From: Campylobacter concisus
GTDB taxonomy: Bacteria > Campylobacterota > Campylobacteria > Campylobacterales > Campylobacteraceae
NCBI RefSeq assembly: GCF_015679985.1
Contig: NZ_CP049239.1
Span: 1,674,001 to 1,738,000, forward strand
Length of the DNA: 64,000 bases
Direction of reading: 5' to 3'
Shown here one piece after another: positions 27,378 to 36,437 of the stretch. Position 1 is the first letter of the stretch. Every line of letters begins with the position of its first letter. The translations under genes and the position numbers were made by a program. The notes under the pieces are model-generated. The model searched no databases and had not been told where the DNA came from. It saw only the letters and a program-made list of their open reading frames with translations.

Positions 27378-28211
27378 CTATTTTCCTTTCCTTCTTGAAA
27401 TTATAAGCTTATCGCTAGCTTTTTTACGGCGAGTCTTAGCACCTTTAGTTGGTTTACCCCATGGAGTAACTGGGTGACGGCCTGAATTTTTCTTACCTTC
27501 ACCACCACCGTGTGGGTGATCAACTGGGTTCATAGCAGAACCACGTGTTTGTGGGCGGATACCGCGGTGGCGATTACGTCCAGCTTTACCGATAGTGATG
27601 TTAGCCCAGTCTTCGTTGCCAACTACACCGATACTTGCCATACACTCAGCTAGTACTTGTCTCATCTCGCCACTTGGCATTCTTAAGATAACGTACTTCT
27701 CTTCTTTACCCATTAGCTGAGCATAACCGCCAGCTGAACGAGCTATCTGAGCGCCTTTGCCAGGTTTTAGCTCTACGTTATGAACGATAGTACCAACTGG
27801 GATAAATCTTAGTTTCATAGCGTTGCCTGGTTTAATATCTAGTGAGCCCTCATCGATAGATGCGATAACGTCGCCAACATTTAGGCCATTTGGTCTAATG
27901 ATATAGCGCTTTTCGCCATCTTTATAAGCTATAAGAGCGATACGGCAGTTTCTGTTTGGATCGTATTCGATCGCTTCAACTTTACCTTCTATACCAAATT
28001 TGCGACGTTTAAAGTCAATTATACGATAAAGTTTTTTTGCACCTGCTTCTTTATGTCTTGAAGTTATACGACCATTGTTATTTCTACCGCCAGATGCAGG
28101 TATTTTAACAAGCAAGCTTCTAACGCTTGGTTTAGCTGTTATATCTTCAGAGCTTAGTCCAGTCATATATCTGCGACTAGGTGTATATGGTTTATATGAT
28201 TTTATAGCCAT
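27378..28211 (-). CDS. rplB: 50S ribosomal protein L2
   Basis: The 277-aa protein has the N-terminal OB-like part, the SH3-like middle and the [18 protein letters not shown] segment with the histidine essential for peptidyl-transferase assembly. Two bases separate it from rpsS. Confidence 0.98.
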   Translation of the reverse strand: MAIKSYKPYTPSRRYMTGLSSEDITAKPSVRSLLVKIPASGGRNNNGRITSRHKEAGAKKLYRIIDFKRRKFGIEGKVEAIEYDPNRNCRIALIAYKDGEKRYIIRPNGLNVGDVIASIDEGSLDIKPGNAMKLRFIPVGTIVHNVELKPGKGAQIARSAGGYAQLMGKEEKYVILRMPSGEMRQVLAECMASIGVVGNEDWANITIGKAGRNRHRGIRPQTRGSAMNPVDHPHGGGEGKKNSGRHPVTPWGKPTKGAKTRRKKASDKLIISRRKGK

Positions 28212-28212
28212 C

Positions 28213-28494
28213 TTACGCCTCCGTATTTTCTAGGCTTACGCCTTCAGGTAACTTAACGTAGAATTTTTTTATCTCGTCACGCTGACCTGCTCTTCCTCTA
28301 AAACGCTTAACTTTGCCGCTAATTCTAAGTGAATTTACGCGAACAGGCGTTACTCCAAAATACTCTTGTAAAACCGCTTTTAAGCTGTTTTTTGTAACTC
28401 TTGGTGAAGTTTGGATAACAACAACGCCTTGTTCTTGAAGGCCTAGAGTTTTTTCTGTATAAATAATTGTTTTGATATCAGTTATATCCGCCAT
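28213..28494 (-). CDS. rplW: 50S ribosomal protein L23
   Basis: The 93-aa protein shows [12 protein letters not shown] and the [23 protein letters not shown] loop. L23 docks trigger factor and SRP at the tunnel exit. Confidence 0.97.
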
Positions 28495-28495
28495 T

Positions 28496-29110
28496 TTAGC
28501 CCTCTTTTGTTATAGTTTTTAGTGCAGCTTTTTCAATGATAACCGAACTAAATGTAGAGACAAGATAAGCATTTACCTCATTTGCATCTACTACATAGCA
28601 GTTTGCTAAATTTCTAAAAGCAAATAGTGTTTTATCGTCTAGTAAATCTTTAACGATAAGTGCGTCTTTTACTTTTAAATTTTTGATGATATTAGCTGCA
28701 TCTTTTGTCTTTCCAGACTCGATTGAGATGCTATCTACTGCGAAAATTTTACCATCTTGTGCTTTTACTGCCAAAGCGTACTCAAGAGCTAGTCTTTTTT
28801 GTTTTTTATTGACTTTTTGAAAATAGTTTTTCTCGTTTGTTGGACCAAATGCAACTGCACCGCCTACCCAAACGTTAGTTCTAGTTGAACCCGCTCTTGC
28901 ACCACCACGTCCTTTTTGTCTCCATGGTTTTTTACCACCACCGCTTACAAAAGCACGGCTTTTAGTATGAGCCGAATTTGCTCTTATACCAGCAAGGTAA
29001 GATTTTACATAAAGATATAGGTTGTGCGGATTTACTTCAGCGTAGCTTGCAGGAAGCTCTAACTCGCCTGAATTTTCAAATTTATCGTTTAATACGTGAA
29101 TTTTACTCAT
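28496..29110 (-). CDS. rplD: 50S ribosomal protein L4
   Basis: The 204-aa protein has the long tunnel loop [21 protein letters not shown]. In E. coli free L4 represses the S10 operon. It overlaps rplC by four bases. Confidence 0.98.
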
Positions 29111-29685
29111 TTTACAATCCTTATTTTACCCATTGCACCATTGTGACCAGGAACGCAACCTTTTACAACTACGATGCCATTTTGAGCGTCAAAGCTTATT
29201 AGCTCGTTTTTAACAGTAACTTTCTCATTGCCCATGTGTCCTGCCATTTTCATACCTGGTTGAACACGACCTGGCCATTCGCAGTTACCAATTGAACCGT
29301 GGCGTCTGTGGAAACGTGAGCCGTGGCTTTTTGGACCACCGCCAAAACCATGTCTTTTTACCACACCTTGGTAGCCTCTACCTTTTGAGTTAAAGCTAAC
29401 TTTTAAAATTTTAGCCTCGTTTAATGGTGTAAAGTCTAGGTTTCCAACTTCGCTATTAGCTACTTCAAGCGTAGCAAATTTGTTAAATTCTGCAGTCAGA
29501 TTGTATTTCTTTTGCTGACCAGCGATAGCTTTGTTGTTTGCTTTAGTGTGGGCATACGCTACGATAGCACGTTTGTTTTCGTCGATCTCACATACTTTAG
29601 CCTCAACTAGCTTAAGTAGTGTAACTGGCGTACTCTTCGTGGCAATCGTTCTACTCATGCCTATTTTTTCTACAATATATTCCAT
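29107..29685 (-). CDS. rplC: 50S ribosomal protein L3
   Basis: The 192-aa protein has the characteristic [22 protein letters not shown] and [20 protein letters not shown] stretches. L3 lies near the peptidyl-transferase centre. It is 20 bases after rpsJ. Confidence 0.98.
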   Translation of the reverse strand: MEYIVEKIGMSRTIATKSTPVTLLKLVEAKVCEIDENKRAIVAYAHTKANNKAIAGQQKKYNLTAEFNKFATLEVANSEVGNLDFTPLNEAKILKVSFNSKGRGYQGVVKRHGFGGGPKSHGSRFHRRHGSIGNCEWPGRVQPGMKMAGHMGNEKVTVKNELISFDAQNGIVVVKGCVPGHNGAMGKIRIVK

Positions 29686-29705
29686 ACTCTTATCCTTTTG
29701 TCCGC

Positions 29706-30014
29706 TTATTTCATCGCACGAACTTCGACATTAACTTCTGGAGCTAGGTCGAGTTTTGTTAGGCTATCTACAGTTTCTGGAGTAGCAGCTACGATGTCAA
29801 GCATACGAGCGTGTATTCTCATCTCAAACTGCTCACGTGAGTCTTTGTTGATGTGTGGAGATTTTAAGACTGTATAGCGTTTGATCTTTGTAGGCATTGG
29901 TACCGGGCCACGAACGTCGGCACCTGTTCGTTTGACAGCTTCTACGATTGCTGCAACAGTGCGGTCTAGAACTCTATGGTCGTAAGCTTTTAGCTTTAAC
30001 CTGATTCTTTCCAT
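29706..30014 (-). CDS. rpsJ: 30S ribosomal protein S10
   Basis: The 102-aa protein starts at ATG 30012-30014 ([17 protein letters not shown]). An in-frame upstream extension has no family support. [26 protein letters not shown] is the conserved core, abbreviated to [10 protein letters not shown]. It is the first gene of the S10-spc-alpha transcript, after a structured leader of about 110 bases and a strong promoter. Confidence 0.97.
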   Translation of the reverse strand: MERIRLKLKAYDHRVLDRTVAAIVEAVKRTGADVRGPVPMPTKIKRYTVLKSPHINKDSREQFEMRIHARMLDIVAATPETVDSLTKLDLAPEVNVEVRAMK

Positions 30015-30126
30015 GTATTTTCCTTTAAAAAGAACTTGTCGCAAACTCGCGACCTCTTTACATCAAAATAACTCGCATAGGATCAAGCGATCGTACGAGC
30101 AAAGACGCTTGTCTTTTCGTAAAGAG
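30015..30126 (-). promoter_or_regulatory. Structured 5' leader of the S10 operon
   Basis: Between the promoter and rpsJ the leader can form AAAGAC-AAGC-GTCTTT (30101-30116, perfect 6 bp with a tetraloop) and GTCGC...GCGAC just before AAGTTCTTTTT and the AAAGGA ribosome site. The second hairpin with its T-run looks like an attenuator. In E. coli the S10 leader mediates L4 control; a similar role here is inference. Confidence 0.45.
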
Positions 30127-30132
30127 AACGCG

Positions 30133-30162
30133 ATTTTACAAAAAAGCTATTATAGTTGTCAA
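30133..30162 (-). promoter_or_regulatory. Sigma-70 promoter of the S10-spc-alpha operon
   Basis: On the minus strand TTGACA (30157-30162) is followed after 18 bases by TAAAAT (30133-30138). A consensus -35 is rare in Campylobacter, and fits the very high expression expected of this operon. Confidence 0.75.
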
Positions 30163-30271
30163 GAAAAACGTTATTTTTTGATGAATTTTGATTAATTATT
30201 TCCTTTTAATAAGGAAGATATAAAATTTAAAAAGATAAGATTCCAAGAAATTAAAATTTTAAAGAGAAAAG

Positions 30272-33238
30272 ATGCCGATCTTTAATTCAAAATTCTTACT
30301 AACCCAAGAACAAGACGAGGAGAAGCTTAAAAAGCATTATATAAATTTGCAAATGTATCAGGCAAAAGCTAGCGACATTAAGAGCTTCAAAGAAGAGAAA
30401 TTTCAAACGCAGTTTCTAAAAGATATCTTTGAAAACTGCCTTGGCTACACTTTGGACACTACTAATCCTACAAATTTCAATCTTGAGCGTGAGAAAAAGA
30501 ACGAAACTGACGGCAAAAAGGCAGACGGGGCGATACTGATAAATAGCGAAGTTAGATGCGTGATCGAGCTAAAAGATCAGACTACACAGCATCTTGATAA
30601 AACTCCATCCAACCACGAGCTTAGCCCAGTAGATCAAGCCTTTCGCTATTTTATCTCGCATGAAAATGCCAAATATGTCGTTGTTTCAAATTTTAATGAA
30701 CTGCGTTTTTACATCGGCAATAAAACAACATTTGAAAAATTTGACCTTTTTACAGCAAGCTTTGACGAGTTTAAAAGACTTCATTTGCTGCTTAGCTTTG
30801 AGAGCATTAGCACAGATCTGCCGCTAAAGCTAAAAGAGAAATTTGCCACTCACGAGCGTGAAATTTCAAATAAATTTTATAAAGACTTTAGCGCATTTAG
30901 GCTCACTCTTTTTAAAAATATTTGCAAAAACAATGCTAGTATTGATAAAAATAGGCTTTTAAGCCTGACTCAAAAACTATGTGATAGGTTTGTCTTTATA
31001 CTATTTGCCGAAGACCGCGGATTACTAAGACTTCGCACGATAGCCGAGATAAAAGATAAATTTCAAAACCAAGTTACTGAGCTAAGCTTTTATGACTTTT
31101 ACAAAATTTACTTTAAAGCCATTGATGAAGGCAGTGAACGTCTTGATATCAAACGCTACAATGGCGGACTTTTTGCCACAGATACTGAGCTTGATGCACT
31201 AAAGATAGACGATAGCGTGCTTGAAGCGCAGTTTTTAAGCGACTATGACTTTTTAAGCGACATCGGTGTAAATATCCTAGGACATATCTTTGAAAGCTCA
31301 CTAAACGACCTTGAAGAGCTAAATGCGCAAATAAATGGTAATGAATTTGATGCCAAACAGAGCAAACGTAAAAAAAATGGCATATTTTATACGCCAGAGT
31401 TTATAACAGAATTTATAATTGAGAATTCGCTTGGTACGCTTTGTAAAGCCAAAAAAGATCAGCTAGGGCTTGATCTAAATGAGCTATTAGCACCAAAAAA
31501 TCCCAAAAAATTAACCAAAGCAGAAAGTGAGATCAAAGACAAAATTTATACTTACCGCGAGTGGCTCTTATCTCTTAAGATACTTGATCCAGCTTGTGGC
31601 TCTGGTGCGTTTTTAAACCAAGCTTTAGAATTTCTAATTGCCGAGCATGGCGCATTAGACACTTACCGCAAAGTATATGAGGGTGAAGGCTTGGGACTTT
31701 ACGATATAGAAAGCACTATTTTGGAAAATAACCTTTACGGCGTAGATATAAATGCCGATGCAGTCGAGATTGCCAGACTATCTCTTTGGCTCCGCACAGC
31801 TGCAAAGGGACGAGTTTTAACAGATCTTAGTAAAAATTTGATAGCAGCAAACTCGCTTTTAGAATTTCCTTTTGACTTTAAATTTGATGTCGTTATCGGC
31901 AATCCTCCCTATGTTAGACAAGAGGCGATAAAAGAGCAAAAGCCAGCTCTACAAAAATATAAAGTTTATAGCGGCACGGCTGATTTGTTTGTCTATTTTT
32001 ATGAGCTTGGCATTACGCATCTAAAAGAAAATGGGCTTTTAGGTTTTATATGTTCAAATAAATTTTTCCGTGCCAGCTATGGTGAAAATTTGCGTAAATT
32101 TATACTAGAAAACACGCAAATAACACATATTATCGATTTTGCTGGGGTTAAAGTTTTTGAAGACGCGAGCGTAGATAGTGCGGTTACTATTTTTAGAAAA
32201 ATAAGAGCTGGTGAAAATTCAAAATTTGATTTCCTAGCTTCAAGCACCATAAATTTAAAAACGCAAAAATTTATCCAAATACCACAATCCACACTAAGCG
32301 AAACAAATTTCACTTTCCTAGATAGTAGCAAATTTGAACTAAAAAGCAAGATCGAAAAAGTCGCAAAGCCATTAAAAGATTGGGGTGTAAATATTAATTA
32401 TGGTGTTAAAACTGGACTAAACGAAGCTTTCATTATTGATAGTGACACCCGTGATAAAATTTTAAATAACTGCGTTGGAGAAGAAAGAGAACAGACGCAA
32501 AAGCTCATTAGGCCGATCTTACGAGGTCAAGATATAAAGCGTTATGACTATGAGTGGGCTGGGCTGTGGCTCATAAATATCCATAATGGATATGGCACCG
32601 AGCCTCGCATCAATATAGATAATTTTCCTAAACTAAAACTATATCTTGAGAAATTTGAACCAAAACTTTCCAATCGTTCTGATAAAGGAGCCACTCCTTA
32701 TAATCTGCGAAACTGCGCATATCTGGAGGAATTCGAAAAAGAGAAAATTTTATGTGCCAGAATGGTGCAAAGCCCTAAATTTGCTTACGATATAAATAAT
32801 AATATTCCAGACAATACTGCATATTGCATAACTGGCGAAAATCTAAAATTTTTATTAGCCTTTTTAAATTCAACAGCTGTTTATAAAATTTTCAACTTTT
32901 TCTATGCTGGAGGCGGACTTGAAGGCGAAATAAAAATAAATCGATTAGAAATTTTACCTATCCCACAAATCACGCCACAAAATGAAAATTTAGCAAACGA
33001 GATAATAAATTTGGTCGATGAAATTTTAAAAGCCAATGAAAAAATCAAGCTTTACGAGAAGCACATGCCTACTTTAAGCCTTGATGAAAAGCTAAAAGCC
33101 AAAGAAAATATCGACACGCTAAACGACAAAATCAAGGCAAGTGACGAAAAAATAGACAAACTTGTTTTTGAGCTTTATGAACTAACAAGCGATGAGATCG
33201 CGCTTATAACAAGGGGGGGGGGGGAATTGACGGTATAG
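30272..33238 (+). CDS. Type IIG restriction-modification enzyme (Eco57I-like), poly-G at 3' end
   Basis: The 988-aa protein combines endonuclease and adenine-N6 DNA methyltransferase. The N-terminal PD-ExK nuclease site is seen as D85 (KADGAIL) and E99-L-K101. A helical linker follows. The methyltransferase has motif I DPACGSGAFL at residues 439-448 and motif IV NPPY at 544-547. The C-terminal third (about 690-930) should be the target-recognition domain. The stop is reached just after a run of 12 G (33213-33224), so slippage changes the last residues and the stop position. The ATG has an AAAGAG-like site. An ATPase gene starts 36 bases later. Confidence 0.9.
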   Translation: MPIFNSKFLLTQEQDEEKLKKHYINLQMYQAKASDIKSFKEEKFQTQFLKDIFENCLGYTLDTTNPTNFNLEREKKNETDGKKADGAILINSEVRCVIELKDQTTQHLDKTPSNHELSPVDQAFRYFISHENAKYVVVSNFNELRFYIGNKTTFEKFDLFTASFDEFKRLHLLLSFESISTDLPLKLKEKFATHEREISNKFYKDFSAFRLTLFKNICKNNASIDKNRLLSLTQKLCDRFVFILFAEDRGLLRLRTIAEIKDKFQNQVTELSFYDFYKIYFKAIDEGSERLDIKRYNGGLFATDTELDALKIDDSVLEAQFLSDYDFLSDIGVNILGHIFESSLNDLEELNAQINGNEFDAKQSKRKKNGIFYTPEFITEFIIENSLGTLCKAKKDQLGLDLNELLAPKNPKKLTKAESEIKDKIYTYREWLLSLKILDPACGSGAFLNQALEFLIAEHGALDTYRKVYEGEGLGLYDIESTILENNLYGVDINADAVEIARLSLWLRTAAKGRVLTDLSKNLIAANSLLEFPFDFKFDVVIGNPPYVRQEAIKEQKPALQKYKVYSGTADLFVYFYELGITHLKENGLLGFICSNKFFRASYGENLRKFILENTQITHIIDFAGVKVFEDASVDSAVTIFRKIRAGENSKFDFLASSTINLKTQKFIQIPQSTLSETNFTFLDSSKFELKSKIEKVAKPLKDWGVNINYGVKTGLNEAFIIDSDTRDKILNNCVGEEREQTQKLIRPILRGQDIKRYDYEWAGLWLINIHNGYGTEPRINIDNFPKLKLYLEKFEPKLSNRSDKGATPYNLRNCAYLEEFEKEKILCARMVQSPKFAYDINNNIPDNTAYCITGENLKFLLAFLNSTAVYKIFNFFYAGGGLEGEIKINRLEILPIPQITPQNENLANEIINLVDEILKANEKIKLYEKHMPTLSLDEKLKAKENIDTLNDKIKASDEKIDKLVFELYELTSDEIALITRGGGELTV
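33213..33224 (+). repeat. G12 homopolymer tract in the type IIG gene
   Basis: Twelve consecutive G lie 12 bases before the stop. With G12 the protein ends ...RGGGELTV at 33238. Loss of one G would stop at 33230. Gain of one or loss of two would read to 33310-33312, overlapping the downstream ATG at 33275. Long G tracts are the standard phase-variation element in Campylobacter. Confidence 0.9.
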
Positions 33239-33274
33239 TAAAAATTTACATATACATCTTACAAAGGGGAGAAA

Positions 33275-34369
33275 ATGAACCAATTAGAGCTTTATTACAA
33301 TCAGCCGCTTAAATCAAGTAAATTTATCCCCAGAAAATACGAAATCATCTCGCCAAAAACGCTTATAATAGGCGCCATTTCAAGTGGCAAAACAGCCCTT
33401 GTTTATGAGTTCTTGAGCCATTATAAAAGTGAGGAGAGACTTTATGTAAATTTAGACGATCTAAGGATAGACAGAGCTTTACTTTTAGCAAATCTAAAAG
33501 ATTTTTTAGAAAAAAATGCCCAGATAAAGGTGCTCGCAGTTGAAAATTTACAAGCTGCTGACCTTGCAAATTTAGGCTTTTTAAAGGGCGCAACACTTGA
33601 AAATATCATCCTTACAAGCAAGGAATTTTCACTCACGATTGACGGCTTTGCTCGCATAAATTTAAACTATCTCGACTACGAGGAATTTATACTATTTTTT
33701 AAGAAAAATTTGGACCAAGACATGCTTTTTAGCTACTTTTTGGCTCACGGCAACGAGATAGCAAGTGCTTTTTTGGACTCGAGTGAGGTCACAGCGCACT
33801 TGCAGCAGCTCTTAAAAGCAAATTTAAGCGAGCAAAGCATTGCGATTTTAAAAGAATGCGCTCCAAAATGCCACGATGTGCTTAGTACTTTTGGTATCTA
33901 CAAAAACCTAAAAGAGCAGATGAAAATTTCAAAAGATAGTGTCTATAACGCAGTAACCAGCCTTAATGAAAATGGTTTTATAGAATTAGTGCCAAATTTA
34001 GATGAGAGCAGCACGAGCAAAAAGCTCTACTTTACAAATTTTGCACTTCGTAACGCTTTATATCTAAAAAAGGATTTTTTAGCTGTCTTTGCAAATGTCG
34101 TTTTTTGCGAATTGCTTAAATTTAAAGATGAAATTTACTACACAAAAGAGGTTGATTTCTTCCTTAATAAAAGGAAGATCGCGATCATCTGTGTGCCGTT
34201 TTCTGCGCCAGAGATTATCTTTTTAAAATTTAAAAAACTCCACGCAAGCTTAAAAGAGCTAGGCGTTAGTAAGCTTCAGATAATCAGCGTCGCAAACCAA
34301 GCTGAGCTTAGCTTTGAGGGCATAAAATGCGAAATTTTGCCATTTTCTAGGTGGAGTCTAGGTTTATAA
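33275..34369 (+). CDS. AAA-family ATPase with DUF4143-like C-terminal domain
   Basis: The 364-aa protein has a Walker A loop GAISSGKT at residues 33-40, a degenerate ENLQ-type strand where Walker B is expected (about 97-100), and the NYLDYEEFILFF element typical of AAA_14 proteins. The middle part (about 195-245) looks like a winged helix (MKISKDSVYNAVTSLNENGFIELV). The C-terminal part resembles the PD-ExK-like DUF4143 domain (YYTKEVDFFLNKRKIAIICV), but the expected catalytic lysine strand reads IICV, so nuclease activity is doubtful. The GGGGAG ribosome site is good. Whether it works with the upstream type IIG enzyme is unknown. Confidence 0.75.
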   Translation: MNQLELYYNQPLKSSKFIPRKYEIISPKTLIIGAISSGKTALVYEFLSHYKSEERLYVNLDDLRIDRALLLANLKDFLEKNAQIKVLAVENLQAADLANLGFLKGATLENIILTSKEFSLTIDGFARINLNYLDYEEFILFFKKNLDQDMLFSYFLAHGNEIASAFLDSSEVTAHLQQLLKANLSEQSIAILKECAPKCHDVLSTFGIYKNLKEQMKISKDSVYNAVTSLNENGFIELVPNLDESSTSKKLYFTNFALRNALYLKKDFLAVFANVVFCELLKFKDEIYYTKEVDFFLNKRKIAIICVPFSAPEIIFLKFKKLHASLKELGVSKLQIISVANQAELSFEGIKCEILPFSRWSLGL

Positions 34370-34418
34370 ATTTAAACCTTTATTTGATTATTGTTTTAAA
34401 AGCTTAAAGTAAAGAAGC

Positions 34419-34424
34419 TATAAT
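34419..34424 (+). promoter_or_regulatory. -10 box before the periplasmic protein/rnhB pair
   Basis: TATAAT preceded by GC lies 23 bases upstream of the ATG at 34448, with AAAGGA between. It marks a new transcript after the ATPase gene. Confidence 0.55.
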
Positions 34425-34447
34425 CAAAAAAACTATAAAGGACGGAT

Positions 34448-35302
34448 ATGAGAGCATTTTTTGGGATTTTTATACTTATAGTAAGCCTATTTGGCTATGA
34501 GATAAATCACGAAAACTGGGCAAAATTTTATAAATTTATTGGCGAGGCAAATGGTATAAAATTTGAAGTTTATATGAACTATTTTAAAGATGAATTTGAA
34601 AATTTTAAGCAAAGCAAGAGCTTTAAAGTGCCGGCCAAGATAAGCGGACATATCTTTTTTGATGGTACAAAATATGACTACGAAAAAGGCTCTTTTGAGC
34701 AAAATAGCAGTGAAATTTCATCGCTAAATGCTGTATCTGATAAGATAAATTTAGACGTTAAAAATGAAAATGGCGAGCTAAAGGGCAAAATAATCGTTAA
34801 AAACAAAGCCTATAATGCGACTATCAAAAAAGAAAAAGAGTATGAAATGCTAAATATTGGCATCCAAATGACCGAAGCAAATGGCACGAGATACGAAGCT
34901 ATAATTAACGACATATTTGCCAAAGAATCGGCTAAAAAAAATAAAAATAAATTACTCTCGACACTTTATGACCTAAAAAGTGAGCGTAAAAAATGGCCAA
35001 ATAACCAATTTGAAAGCCTAGATAACATCTACTATATAAATGACAAAATAAAAAGCATCTGCACCTATAAAAATAACAAAACTAGTTGCGATGTCGTCTT
35101 GCTTAAAACCAACAAAAAGCTAAAGTTAAAGCAGATTTTTAAAGATATAAACGACCCTCATCTAAAAGCAATCCTCGCAACAGCAGGCGTTAGCGAAAAT
35201 TTTGTAATTTCGCCACTTGGGCTTACCTTTTTAAATGAGGAGCAAATTAGCGTGCCACTTGATGAGCTAAGACCTTACTTTAGTGATGAAATCGGACTTT
35301 AA
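34448..35302 (+). CDS. Periplasmic protein with DUF3298/RsiV-like C-terminus
   Basis: The 284-aa product has a Sec signal peptide ([19 protein letters not shown]). It is followed by a beta-rich N-terminal part with repeated KI-G-I/F strands, then from about residue 160 a domain whose end ([27 protein letters not shown], shown in part) resembles the DUF3298 domain of secreted or anti-sigma proteins. No enzyme motif is seen. Its stop codon overlaps the rnhB start by one base. The family assignment is moderate and no function is known. Confidence 0.65.
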   Translation: MRAFFGIFILIVSLFGYEINHENWAKFYKFIGEANGIKFEVYMNYFKDEFENFKQSKSFKVPAKISGHIFFDGTKYDYEKGSFEQNSSEISSLNAVSDKINLDVKNENGELKGKIIVKNKAYNATIKKEKEYEMLNIGIQMTEANGTRYEAIINDIFAKESAKKNKNKLLSTLYDLKSERKKWPNNQFESLDNIYYINDKIKSICTYKNNKTSCDVVLLKTNKKLKLKQIFKDINDPHLKAILATAGVSENFVISPLGLTFLNEEQISVPLDELRPYFSDEIGL

Positions 35303-35853
35303 TGGCAAAAATTTGTGGCATAGATGAGGCTGGACGTGGGGCTTTAGCTGGGCCTTTAAGCGTAGCGGCCTGCGTGCTAAATAAAGAAATTTCAGGCCTA
35401 AACGACTCCAAAAAACTAACCGCAAAAAAGCGCGAAGAGCTTTTTAAAGAGATCATAAAAAGCTCAAATTTTCTCATCATCTACTTCTCAAATACACAAA
35501 TAGACGAACTTGGGCTAAGTGAGTGTTTAAGACGAGCGCTCAAACTTTTTAAGGCGCATTTTAAGGATTTTGAGATTATTTATGATGGAAATTTAGACTA
35601 CGGCGTTGGTATCACAACGATGATAAAGGCTGATAGCAAAGTCGCTGGGGTAAGCGCTGCTAGCATATTAGCAAAGGTTAGCCGCGATAGTTTAATGAAA
35701 GGCTGGGATAAAATTTACTCAAAGTATGGCTTTGCTGGGCACAAAGGATATGGCACAAAAGCACATCTAGATGCCATTGTTAAGTTTGGCTATTCAAGCC
35801 TTCATAGAAAAAGCTTTGTAGTAAAGTCTTTTGAAAAATCTCTATTTGACTAA
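35302..35853 (+). CDS. rnhB: Ribonuclease HII
   Basis: RNase HII cuts RNA in DNA/RNA hybrids and starts removal of single ribonucleotides. The 183-aa protein has the catalytic acidic residues in GIDEAGRG (residues 6-13) and in the [10 protein letters not shown] and [15 protein letters not shown] regions. It starts with ATG overlapping the previous stop (TAATG). Confidence 0.96.
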   Translation: MAKICGIDEAGRGALAGPLSVAACVLNKEISGLNDSKKLTAKKREELFKEIIKSSNFLIIYFSNTQIDELGLSECLRRALKLFKAHFKDFEIIYDGNLDYGVGITTMIKADSKVAGVSAASILAKVSRDSLMKGWDKIYSKYGFAGHKGYGTKAHLDAIVKFGYSSLHRKSFVVKSFEKSLFD

Positions 35854-35859
35854 GATTAA

Positions 35860-35890
35860 TTATCTAAGCATCAAATAGATGCTTAGATAA
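35860..35890 (+). terminator. Terminator between convergent rnhB and tpx
   Basis: A perfect 13-bp stem TTATCTAAGCATC/GATGCTTAGATAA with a 5-base loop is followed by CGCCTTTTTT on the plus strand. It lies between the rnhB stop and the tpx stop and can also fold on the minus strand. Confidence 0.92.
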
Positions 35891-35898
35891 CGCCTTTT

Positions 35899-36423
35899 TT
35901 AATGGCAACCGCAACCGCAACTACCGCTACTTTTAATAGCATCAAATACAGCATCGTAGTTTGGCTCTTCTGTCACTTCAGGGACGATTTGTTTGTGAAT
36001 TATTACGCCATCATTGATGACAAATACCGCTCTTGCAAGTAGCCCTTTTAGTGGGCCATCGCTCATTAAAACGCCATAGTTTTTAGCAAATTCTCCGTAT
36101 CTAAAGTCACTTCCAACATGTAAATTTTCTATGCCTTCAGTCGTGCAAAATCTCCCCATCGCAAATGGCAAATCATTTGAGATGATGCTAAGTTTTACAC
36201 CATGTTTGCCAGCTACTTTTTCGTTAAATTTACGAGCCTCTGCTGCGCAAACGCCAGTATCAAGTGATGGCAAGCAAACAAGTACTTCTACGCCATTATT
36301 TCCGCCCACGCTAAACTCGCTAAGATCTTGCGCTACGACTTTTGCTTCAGGCGCATAAGAACCTACAAAGACCTCGTTTCCACTTAAATTTACCTCACTA
36401 CCTTTAAATTTTGTAGTTGCCAT
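35899..36423 (-). CDS. tpx: Thiol peroxidase Tpx with Cys-rich C-terminal tail
   Basis: Tpx reduces alkyl and hydrogen peroxides using thioredoxin. The 174-aa protein has the peroxidatic Cys59 in SLDTGVC and the resolving Cys93 in GRFCTTEG. In place of the usual short end, the last residues are SGSCGCGCH, giving three cysteines and a histidine at the extreme C-terminus. Such a tail could bind metal or add a redox pair. The family usually ends a few residues earlier. It ends at a shared terminator. Confidence 0.95.
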   Translation of the reverse strand: MATTKFKGSEVNLSGNEVFVGSYAPEAKVVAQDLSEFSVGGNNGVEVLVCLPSLDTGVCAAEARKFNEKVAGKHGVKLSIISNDLPFAMGRFCTTEGIENLHVGSDFRYGEFAKNYGVLMSDGPLKGLLARAVFVINDGVIIHKQIVPEVTEEPNYDAVFDAIKSSGSCGCGCH

Positions 36424-36437
36424 ATCTATCTCCTTTA

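Noticed and set aside
33239-33274. Reading the type IIG enzyme and the ATPase as one fused protein through tract slippage
   Set aside because: The extended frame (G10 or G13) stops at 33310-33312 in a frame different from the ATPase, so no single slip fuses the two.
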